Below, one piece after another: positions 1 to 5,760 of a stretch of DNA of 5,760 bases. The stretch spans positions 1-5,760 of the forward strand of contig CAMWUZ010000117.1 in NCBI GenBank assembly GCA_947177595.1, read 5' to 3'. The translations under genes and the position numbers were made by a program. How positions within the stretch are numbered: the first letter of the stretch is position 1; every line of letters starts with the position of its first letter. The notes under the pieces are model-generated. The model searched no databases, was not told where the DNA came from, and worked only from the letters and a program-made list of their open reading frames with translations. Source of the DNA: an uncultured Porphyromonadaceae bacterium. GTDB lineage: Bacteria > Bacteroidota > Bacteroidia > Bacteroidales > Muribaculaceae.

Positions 1-139
1 AAGTAGGTGAAAATATGGAATAGGATAGGTGAAATTGATGAAACAGATGAGTTTTTTATTGGTAAAAAATTCCATAGTGTTAGACTAAAAGGGCAAATGA
101 TGTTAAGGATGTTTAATACTGCGGAGGTTTTGGCAAATG

Positions 140-163
140 ATAGATTCTATGTTCGCAATCTAT
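140..163. promoter_or_regulatory. Perfect 7-bp inverted repeat, candidate operator
   Basis: ATAGATT at 140-146 is the exact reverse complement of AATCTAT at 157-163, with a 10-bp spacer. The element covers the place where the -33 box should be and ends 4 bp before the predicted -7 box. A protein bound here would be well placed to block or recruit RNA polymerase. RND pumps are often controlled by TetR-family repressors that bind inverted repeats overlapping the promoter, but the regulator here is unknown and the site is inferred from symmetry and position only. Confidence 0.35.
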
Positions 164-167
164 TGAG

Positions 168-175
168 TATCTTTG
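168..175 (+). promoter_or_regulatory. Probable Bacteroidota-type -7 promoter box for the efflux operon
   Basis: TATCTTTG, followed by CA, matches the TAnnTTTG consensus known for the primary sigma factor of Bacteroidota. Transcription would start around 181-184, giving a leader of about 90 bases before the adaptor ATG at 272. The expected -33 TTTG/TTG element, about 19-21 bp upstream (around 144-149), is poor: only TTCT is present. That suggests a promoter that needs an activator or is otherwise regulated. The assignment rests on the motif and its position alone. Confidence 0.5.
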
Positions 176-259
176 CACCCGATTTGGAATATCGACTTGG
201 ATGAGGGATGTTTCAGCGACTTTTCAACGAAAATCAAATTGGTAATAAAGTATATGTTT

Positions 260-264
260 AAGGA
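260..264 (+). promoter_or_regulatory. Ribosome binding site deciding the adaptor start
   Basis: AAGGA lies 7 bases before the ATG at 272. It is the clearest Shine-Dalgarno-like sequence among the three genes and favours 272 over the in-frame ATG at 254 and a TTG at 173. Starting at 272 also gives a compact lipoprotein signal peptide. Confidence 0.55.
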
Positions 265-271
265 AAAAAGT

Positions 272-1429
272 ATGAATGTAAGTTCATTGAAAACCACCGG
301 CATACTCGTTGCCGGAGCAGCCCTTGCAATTCTCACCGGCTGCGGAGGCAAGCAGCAGATGCCTCAGGGTCAGGCACCCGCAATAGCAACTCTCACAGTT
401 GAATCAACCAATTCTCAGCTTGAGAATACCTATCCTGCAACCATTAAGGGTAAGACCGATATTGATATCCGTCCGCAGGTTACCGGTTTCATCACCAAGG
501 TTCATGTTGACGAGGGTCAGCATGTGCGCAAAGGTCAAGTGCTCTTCACCCTTGACCAGGTGCAGTTTAATGCCGCAGTAGAGCAGGCTCAGGCGGCACT
601 CAACGCAGCAAACACTGCAGTAGCAACCGCTCAGCTCACCGCTGACAACAAGCGTCAGCTCCTTGAAAAGAATATTATCAGTGCTTACGAATATCAGCTT
701 GCTGACAATCAGCTACAGACCGCTAAGGCTCAGCTTGTTCAGGCTCAGGCTGCTCTTACAACCGCTCGTAAGAATCTTGCCTACACCGTTGTTACCGCTC
801 CTTCAGATGGTGTCGTGGGTAAGATACCTAACCGTGAAGGTTCACTCGCATCACCCTCTTCAGCACAGCCTCTCACAACAGTGAGTGATAACTCTGAGGT
901 GTATGCTTACTTCTCACTTACCGAAAAAGATATTCTCGGTCTTAGCGAAAAAGGTTCACTCAAAAGCGCTATCGATTCAATGCCTTCGGTCCAGCTCCGT
1001 CTTGCCGATGGCTCAGTCTATCCTATTGAGGGTAAAGTTGCCACCGTGTCCGGCGTTATTGACAACTCCACCGGTTCAGCAAGCGTGCGCGCACTTTTCA
1101 AAAATCCTTCAGGATTGCTCCGCAGCGGTAGCACCGGTCAGATTATCATTCCTGACAATCAGACCAACGTTATAGTTATTCCTCAGAAAGCAACTTTCGA
1201 GCTTCAGGACCGTCGCTTCGTGTATGTTGTCAACGATTCAAATATGGTTGTTTCCACACCTATTGCAGTAGAGGCAAACAACGATGGCAAGAATTTCGTG
1301 GTTAAGTCAGGTCTCCAGCCCGGACAGAGAATTGCTATTGAAGGCGTCGGCACAACTCTTAGAGACAGAATGCCGATCACTCCAGTTGATCCTCAGTCTG
1401 CTCCTCAGCAGGCACCCGCTGTCAACTAA
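272..1429 (+). CDS. RND efflux periplasmic adaptor (membrane fusion protein, AcrA/MexA type), lipoprotein
   Basis: This 385-aa protein would link the inner-membrane RND pump to the outer-membrane channel. It begins with a lipoprotein signal: two N-terminal polar residues and K7, a hydrophobic core at about 10-21, and the lipobox LTGC with Cys24 as the lipidation site. No acidic surface-export signal follows the Cys, which fits a periplasm-facing anchor. The first half of the lipoyl/barrel-sandwich domain is at about 61-95 (RPQVTGFI, then DEGQHVRKGQVLF). An Ala/Gln-rich alpha-helical hairpin spans about 96-168, with QAQAAL occurring once in each arm (105-110 and 157-162). The second lipoyl half is at about 171-206 (TAPSDGVVGK), the beta-barrel at about 207-295, and the membrane-proximal domain at about 296-372, before a Pro/Gln/Ala-rich tail. 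Length is typical for the family (AcrA is about 397 aa). The start at 272 is supported by AAGGA; 254 is the alternative. It is the first gene of the operon, with the permease 37 bp downstream. Membership of the HlyD/AcrA family is firm; the substrate is unknown. Confidence 0.95.
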   Translation: MNVSSLKTTGILVAGAALAILTGCGGKQQMPQGQAPAIATLTVESTNSQLENTYPATIKGKTDIDIRPQVTGFITKVHVDEGQHVRKGQVLFTLDQVQFNAAVEQAQAALNAANTAVATAQLTADNKRQLLEKNIISAYEYQLADNQLQTAKAQLVQAQAALTTARKNLAYTVVTAPSDGVVGKIPNREGSLASPSSAQPLTTVSDNSEVYAYFSLTEKDILGLSEKGSLKSAIDSMPSVQLRLADGSVYPIEGKVATVSGVIDNSTGSASVRALFKNPSGLLRSGSTGQIIIPDNQTNVIVIPQKATFELQDRRFVYVVNDSNMVVSTPIAVEANNDGKNFVVKSGLQPGQRIAIEGVGTTLRDRMPITPVDPQSAPQQAPAVN

Positions 1430-1441
1430 TAAACCACTCAA

Positions 1442-1455
1442 TGTGTAATTACACA
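1442..1455. promoter_or_regulatory. Perfect 14-bp palindrome between adaptor and permease genes
   Basis: TGTGTAATTACACA is fully self-complementary and sits 11 bases before the permease ATG. In RNA it could form a 5-bp stem (UGUGU/ACACA) with an AAUU loop near the ribosome entry site. In DNA it resembles the two-half-site layout of Crp/Fnr-family sites (TGTGT-N4-ACACA). ACACAAA also recurs at 1451-1457 and 1461-1467, ten bases apart, the second copy running into the start codon. The symmetry is seen directly; a function is inferred. Confidence 0.3.
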
Positions 1456-1466
1456 AAGTCACACAA

Positions 1467-4400
1467 ATGAAATTAGATAGATTTATAAACAGACCCGTGC
1501 TGTCAACGGTGATATCAATCTTCATCGTACTTCTGGGTCTTATCGGATTATTCTCGCTTCCGGTGACTCAGTTCCCGGACATCGCGCCTCCTACAATCCG
1601 AGTATCAACCACATATACCGGTGCGAATGCTCAGGCGGTGCTCAACTCCGTGATAGCCCCTCTTGAGGAAGCTATCAACGGTGCCGAAGGTATGACCTAT
1701 ATGGAATCAACCGCAACAAATACAGGTTCAGCAGATATCACAGTATATTTTGAGCAGGGTTTTGACCCCAACATGGCTGCGGTGGATGTGCAGAACCGTG
1801 TTGCCAAAGCGCAGAACCTTCTCCCCTCGGAGGTTACTCAGGTGGGTGTGCTCACCCAGAAGCGTCAGACCTCTATGCTTCTCATGGTTGCGCTTTATGA
1901 CGATTCCGGCAATTATACTTCGGAGTTCCTTGACAACTATGCGAAAATCAACATGATTCCGCAGCTTCAGCGTGTGTCCGGTGTGGGTGACGTTATGTCG
2001 TTCGGTGCCGACTACTCTATGCGTATATGGCTTAAGCCCGATGTAATGGCTCAGTACGGACTGGTGCCAACCGATATTTCATACGCTCTTGCCGAGCAGA
2101 ATATCGAAGCGGCTCCCGGTGCATTCGGCGAGCAGGGTGACCAAAGCTTCCAATATACAATGAAGTACAGAGGCCGTCTCACCACTCCGGAGCAGTTCGA
2201 GAATATCGTTGTGTCTGCCAAGCCTACCGGTGAGGTGCTTCACCTCGGTGATGTTGCCGATATCGAGCTGGGACGTGTGACCTACGGCTTCTCCAACTCG
2301 CTCAACGGGCATCCTTCAACCAGCTGTATTGTGTTCCAGACAGCCGGTTCAAACGCTACCCAGATTATCAATGACTGTCTTAAGGTTGTTGACAGCATGA
2401 AGAAAGAGCTGCCCGCAGGACTCAAGATTGCTGTGCCGATGAACAACAATGACTTCCTTGACGCTTCTATCCATGAGGTTATCAAGACCCTCATCGAGGC
2501 GTTCATCCTTGTGTTCTTCGTTACATACGTATTCCTTCAGGACTTCCGCTCAACCATTATTCCGGCTATCGCCATTCCGGTGGCTCTTGTCGGTACATTC
2601 TTCTTCATGAACCTCATCGGCTTCTCAATCAACCTCATCACTCTTTCAGCTCTCGTGCTTGCGATTGCGATTGTGGTCGATGACGCGATTGTGGTGGTTG
2701 AGGCGGTGCATGCCAAACTTGATGTGGGCTATAAGAGCGCTCGCCGTGCGTCTATCGATGCCATGGGTGAGATAGGTAGTGCTATTATTTCCATCACCCT
2801 CGTTATGATGCTTGTGTTCATTCCGGTATCTTTCATGTCCGGCACCACCGGTGTGTTCTATCGTCAGTTCGGTCTCACAATGGCTATTGCCATCGCTCTT
2901 TCCGCCCTCAATGCGCTCACTCTGTCACCGGCACTATGTGCTGTGTTCCTTAAAGCTCACGGCGATGACTCATCCCTTAAGGAGCGAATGGGCAAGGCTT
3001 ACAGTGCAGCCGCTGATGCAGTTGTGTCAAACGGTAAGCGTCGCTTCACTCTCAATATGCCCCCGCTTGTAACATTCCTGTTCCTTGCCGCTACAATCAC
3101 CTTCATGGTGCTTGGATGGTACAATATCGAGCATCCTGTTAAGCTCGTGATTGCTACAATTGTTGCGATTATAACCATCATGGGTATCTTCAACAAGCGA
3201 TTCCACAAGGGATTTGATAAGGGATTCGGACGAATTCTTAAGGTTTACAATAAGTTCACCTCATTCTTCATCGGTCACAAGCTCCTTTCATTAGGTATCG
3301 TTGCCGGTGCGGTGGCTTTGCTTGTTTGGCTTATGAGTATAACAACCTCCACTCTCGTGCCGAGTGAGGATACCGGAACACTCTTCTGCATGGTGGATAT
3401 GCCTCCGGGCACATCTCAGGAGCGTACTGAAGAGGTGCTTGATCAGCTTGACAATATTCTTGCTCAGGTTCCCGAAATTCAGTATCGTCAAAAGATTGCC
3501 GGCTACAGCTTCCTTGCCGGTCAGGGCGCTACTTACGGTACATTCATCCTCAAGCTCAAAAATTGGGAGGACCGTAAGCAGGCAGACCAGACTTCTGATG
3601 CTATTCTCATGAAACTTTATGGAATGACCTCGGTTATTAAGGACGGACGTGTGATGATTTTCGCTCCTCCTATGATTACCGGTTACTCAATGACAAACGG
3701 TTTCGAGCTCAAGATGCAGGATAGAACCGGTGGCGATGTTAATGAATTCTTCGGTGTTGTTCAGGCGTTCCTTGCCAAACTTAACGCACAGCCGGAGGTT
3801 CAGGTGGCATATACCACCTTCAACCCCGCATTCCCCCAGTATATGATTGATATCGATGCTGCCAAAGCAAAACAGGCGGGTATATCTCCGAGAGATATCC
3901 TCACCACACTGCAGGGCTACTATGGCGGTATGTATGTGTCAAACTTCAACCGATTCGGTAAGATTTACCGTGTGATGATGCAGGCAGCTCCCGAAGCGCG
4001 TGTTAGCCCCGAAACACTTTCGGCTATAAAAGTGCGCAACGGCAGCGAGATGGCTTCAGTTGAAAACTTTGTCACTCTCACCAAGGTATATGGTCCTGAC
4101 TTGCTCAACCGATTCAATATGTTCCAGTCTATCTCTGTTACAGGTCAGCCCGCTCCCGGTTACTCTTCCGGTCAGTGTCTCGCAGCGGTTGAGCGTGTAG
4201 CGGCTGAAACACTTCCCGCAGGCTTCGGCTATGAGTACTCCGGTATGACACGTGAGGAGGCGTCTTCAGGTGCGGGTTCAACCACCGCGATTATATTCGG
4301 ACTCTGTCTTCTCTTCGTGTATCTGCTTCTTTCAGCACAGTACGAGAGCTACATTCTGCCATGGGCGGTTATTCTGTCTATCCCCTTCGGTCTTATGGGT

Positions 4401-4841
4401 ACCTTCATCTTCGCCCAGATTTTCGGAGTGACAAATAACATCTACTTGCAGATTGCACTCATCATGCTTATAGGTCTTCTCGCTAAAAACGCAATTCTTA
4501 TCGTAGAGTTTGCGGTTGAGCGCCGCCACACCGGCATGTCTATCGTCAATGCGGCTATTCAGGGTGCATCAGCCCGTCTCCGCCCGATTCTCATGACCTC
4601 TCTCGCAATGATTATCGGTCTTCTGCCAATGATGTTCGCCACCGGTGCGGGTGCAAACGGTAACCGCGCGCTCGGCACAGGTTCTATCGGCGGTATGCTT
4701 ATCGGTATGATTCTGCAGGTACTCATCGTGCCCGCTCTGTTCGTGCTCTTCCAGAAGATTCAGGAGAAAATTACTCCGCTCAAATGGGAGGATACCGATA
4801 ACGAAGGCATCGAAAGCGAAATTGAACAGTATTCGCGTTAA
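1467..4841 (+). CDS. RND multidrug efflux permease (AcrB/MexB-like, HAE1 family) with an enlarged TM6-TM7 loop
   Basis: This 1124-aa inner-membrane proton/drug antiporter starts with the family N-terminus (MKLDRFINRPVLS) and TM1 at about 9-29. A first large periplasmic domain spans about 30-337, with a second at about 625-938. TM2-TM6 lie at about 338-495 and TM8-TM12 at about 939-1096. The proton relay is complete: Asp405-Asp406 in TM4 (VVDDAIVVVE), Lys1007 in TM10 (LLAKNAILIVEF), and Arg1037 and Thr1044 in TM11 (RLRPILMTS). By alignment from memory these match AcrB D407, D408, K940, R971 and T978, so the pump should be active. A Gly-rich stretch at 679-691 corresponds to the AcrB switch loop. 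The protein is about 75 aa longer than AcrB; the extra length is at about 505-600, where two additional hydrophobic segments (531-551 and 557-575) are flanked by basic residues. The C-terminus (1107-1124) is acidic. The ATG has no strong Shine-Dalgarno, common in Bacteroidota. It lies between adaptor and channel genes, as expected. HAE1 assignment is firm over heavy-metal (CusA) types because of the overall AcrB-like sequence; the actual substrates cannot be told. Confidence 0.97.
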   Translation: MKLDRFINRPVLSTVISIFIVLLGLIGLFSLPVTQFPDIAPPTIRVSTTYTGANAQAVLNSVIAPLEEAINGAEGMTYMESTATNTGSADITVYFEQGFDPNMAAVDVQNRVAKAQNLLPSEVTQVGVLTQKRQTSMLLMVALYDDSGNYTSEFLDNYAKINMIPQLQRVSGVGDVMSFGADYSMRIWLKPDVMAQYGLVPTDISYALAEQNIEAAPGAFGEQGDQSFQYTMKYRGRLTTPEQFENIVVSAKPTGEVLHLGDVADIELGRVTYGFSNSLNGHPSTSCIVFQTAGSNATQIINDCLKVVDSMKKELPAGLKIAVPMNNNDFLDASIHEVIKTLIEAFILVFFVTYVFLQDFRSTIIPAIAIPVALVGTFFFMNLIGFSINLITLSALVLAIAIVVDDAIVVVEAVHAKLDVGYKSARRASIDAMGEIGSAIISITLVMMLVFIPVSFMSGTTGVFYRQFGLTMAIAIALSALNALTLSPALCAVFLKAHGDDSSLKERMGKAYSAAADAVVSNGKRRFTLNMPPLVTFLFLAATITFMVLGWYNIEHPVKLVIATIVAIITIMGIFNKRFHKGFDKGFGRILKVYNKFTSFFIGHKLLSLGIVAGAVALLVWLMSITTSTLVPSEDTGTLFCMVDMPPGTSQERTEEVLDQLDNILAQVPEIQYRQKIAGYSFLAGQGATYGTFILKLKNWEDRKQADQTSDAILMKLYGMTSVIKDGRVMIFAPPMITGYSMTNGFELKMQDRTGGDVNEFFGVVQAFLAKLNAQPEVQVAYTTFNPAFPQYMIDIDAAKAKQAGISPRDILTTLQGYYGGMYVSNFNRFGKIYRVMMQAAPEARVSPETLSAIKVRNGSEMASVENFVTLTKVYGPDLLNRFNMFQSISVTGQPAPGYSSGQCLAAVERVAAETLPAGFGYEYSGMTREEASSGAGSTTAIIFGLCLLFVYLLLSAQYESYILPWAVILSIPFGLMGTFIFAQIFGVTNNIYLQIALIMLIGLLAKNAILIVEFAVERRHTGMSIVNAAIQGASARLRPILMTSLAMIIGLLPMMFATGAGANGNRALGTGSIGGMLIGMILQVLIVPALFVLFQKIQEKITPLKWEDTDNEGIESEIEQYSR

Positions 4842-4869
4842 TCAACAGTAGTTCATAACACGATTTCAA

Positions 4870-5760
4870 ATGAAACTGAATAAAATAGCAATTGCAGCAG
4901 CATTAGTAAGCGCCTCTGTGGCGTTTACAGGCTGCAATATGTACGGCAAATTCAAAATGCCGGAAAATTCCTCGCTAGGTCAGGAGTATGCCAAGGCTGT
5001 TAAAGAGGAGGTTGACTCCACTACATTCGGCAATCTCAAATGGCAGCAGGTTTTCACCGATCCGACTCTTGTTGACCTGATTTATCAGGCACTTGACAAT
5101 AACAAGGATCTCAAAAATGCCAAGCTTAATGTTGACATTGCACACGCTCAGCTTCTTGGCGCAAAGCTGTCATATTTGCCCTCTCTTGCATTTACGCCTA
5201 ACGGAGCGGGAGCGAAATATGCTTCAAATTCTTTCTCATGGACATATCAGCTGCCACTCGCTGCAAGTTGGGAAATTGATGTGTTCGGTAAGATTCTGAA
5301 TAGCAAGCGCGGAGCAGCGGCAAGTTATCAGATGAGCATGGATTATCAGCAGGCGGTGCGCTCTCAGATTATCGGTGCGGTTGCCAATACCTACTACTCA
5401 CTTGCTGCTGTGGAAAGCCAGCTGGCTCTCAGCCGAAGCACTGCCGAGCTCTGGAAGCAGAATGTGAAGACTATGAAGGATTTCAAGGAAGCGGGACGAG
5501 TAACAGAGGCTGCGGTGGTTCAGAGCGAGGCTCAGTACTACAGCATTCTCGCTTCAATCACCGACCTTGAAACTCAGCTCGATGCGGTAAACAATACAAT
5601 GTCTCTTCTCATGAACGTGATGCCTCAGAAGTGGGTAGTTTCACCGAACGCTTCTCTTGAAGCTCCGGAAATACTCCGCGAGGCCATTCCTATGAAGGAG
5701 CTGGCTGCACGTCCTGATGTGAGAGCGGCAGAGCAGAGCCTTGCGGTTGCTTACTATACC
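4870..5760 (+). CDS. Outer-membrane efflux channel lipoprotein (TolC/OprM, NodT family), 3' truncated by window edge
   Basis: The frame is open from ATG 4870 to the right edge, giving 297 residues with no stop. The family is usually about 450-480 aa, so roughly a third is missing. It would form the trimeric outer-membrane and periplasmic exit duct of the pump. The N-terminus is a lipoprotein signal: K2 and K5, an Ala/Val-rich core, then FTGC with Cys22. Residues 57-75 (LKWQQVFTDPTLVDLI) match the usual NodT-family entry motif. WEIDVFGKI at 134-142 is a hallmark of this family, and long helices of the first OEP repeat follow at about 145-250. RPDVRAAEQ at 281-289 is the conserved motif opening the second OEP repeat. 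The gene begins 28 bp after the permease stop, with no terminator between, so co-transcription is likely. The start is set by the signal peptide; no clear Shine-Dalgarno is visible. No frameshift is seen; the truncation is only the window boundary. Confidence 0.93.
   Translation, partial: MKLNKIAIAAALVSASVAFTGCNMYGKFKMPENSSLGQEYAKAVKEEVDSTTFGNLKWQQVFTDPTLVDLIYQALDNNKDLKNAKLNVDIAHAQLLGAKLSYLPSLAFTPNGAGAKYASNSFSWTYQLPLAASWEIDVFGKILNSKRGAAASYQMSMDYQQAVRSQIIGAVANTYYSLAAVESQLALSRSTAELWKQNVKTMKDFKEAGRVTEAAVVQSEAQYYSILASITDLETQLDAVNNTMSLLMNVMPQKWVVSPNASLEAPEILREAIPMKELAARPDVRAAEQSLAVAYYT

Larger units (their letters stand above)
1..271. other. AT-rich non-coding upstream/leader region
   Basis: No convincing gene lies here. 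All three plus-strand frames meet stop codons within the first 25 bases, so no upstream gene reads in from the left edge on this strand. A 65-codon open frame (GTG at 7, stop at 202-204) is rich in AGA, AGG and ATA codons, unlike the operon genes, and resembles no family I know. The region is clearly more AT-rich than the genes that follow. It holds the probable promoter, an inverted repeat, a short direct repeat and a roughly 90-base leader before the adaptor start. No divergent regulator gene is visible. No hairpin plus T-run typical of an intrinsic terminator was seen. Confidence 0.6.

Noticed and set aside
7..204. A 65-codon open frame starting at GTG, possible small gene
   Set aside because: No recognisable domain, an unusual start, no good ribosome site visible, AT-rich codons with many AGA/AGG/ATA unlike the operon, and it overlaps the probable promoter box and inverted repeat.
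193..222. CGACTT repeated at 193-198 and 217-222 in the leader
   Set aside because: Six bases only, with no symmetry or placement that suggests a site.
173..271. In-frame N-terminal extension of the adaptor from TTG 173 or ATG 254
   Set aside because: The TTG start lies inside the -7 box, and the extension would put about 33 polar residues before the lipoprotein signal. ATG 254 is possible but has a weaker ribosome site than ATG 272.
584..750. Identical 11-base repeat CAGGCTCAGGC at 584-594 and 740-750
   Set aside because: Both copies encode QAQA in the two arms of the adaptor's coiled-coil hairpin; biased Gln/Ala composition explains them without any DNA-level role.
1307..1525. Minus-strand open frames inside the operon, such as the one spanning the adaptor-permease junction
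   Set aside because: They lie antisense to strongly supported genes, have no family resemblance and follow from the codon pattern of the plus strand.
3207..3230. Short tandem repeat of 12 bases (AAGGGATTTGAT / AAGGGATTCGGA)
   Set aside because: Encodes KGFD-KGFG in the basic segment after the extra hairpin; two imperfect copies are too few to treat as a repeat element.
4842..4869. Possible terminator or promoter in the permease-channel gap
   Set aside because: No inverted repeat with a T-run and no TAnnTTTG box is visible in these 28 bases; read-through transcription is the simpler reading.

Overview
The window carries most of a tripartite RND (resistance-nodulation-division) efflux operon. 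All genes are on the plus strand, and the order is the standard one: periplasmic adaptor, inner-membrane RND permease, outer-membrane channel. The likely host is a Bacteroidota, probably Bacteroidales. Three things point that way: a TAnnTTTG-type -7 promoter box upstream of the first gene, mostly weak or absent Shine-Dalgarno sequences, and lipoprotein signal peptides on both the adaptor and the channel. A gut lineage such as Muribaculaceae would fit the moderate GC content and protein flavour, but that is a guess and not a demonstration.

Layout. Positions 1-271 are AT-rich and hold no convincing gene. They contain a probable promoter (-7 box at 168-175), a perfect 7-bp inverted repeat just upstream of it (140-163) that may be a regulator site, and a short direct repeat near the left edge. 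The adaptor gene runs 272-1429 (385 aa, lipoprotein). After a 37-bp gap with a perfect 14-bp palindrome comes the permease, 1467-4841 (1124 aa, AcrB-like HAE1 family). After a further 28 bp comes the outer-membrane channel gene, starting at 4870 and still open at the right edge (297 codons seen of an expected 450-480).

How it works. By family knowledge, the permease captures hydrophobic or amphiphilic compounds from the periplasm or outer leaflet and exports them using the proton gradient. The adaptor bridges it to the TolC/OprM-like trimeric channel. The short gaps, single orientation and absence of visible terminators suggest one transcript from the promoter near 168. Substrates cannot be read from the sequence.

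The most notable feature is in the permease. It is about 70 residues longer than AcrB, and the extra length lies in the cytoplasmic loop between TM6 and TM7. That loop contains two strongly hydrophobic stretches with basic flanks, suggesting an added two-helix membrane hairpin (14 instead of 12 TM helices). Otherwise this is an ordinary efflux locus; I did not find evidence for a wholly new system.
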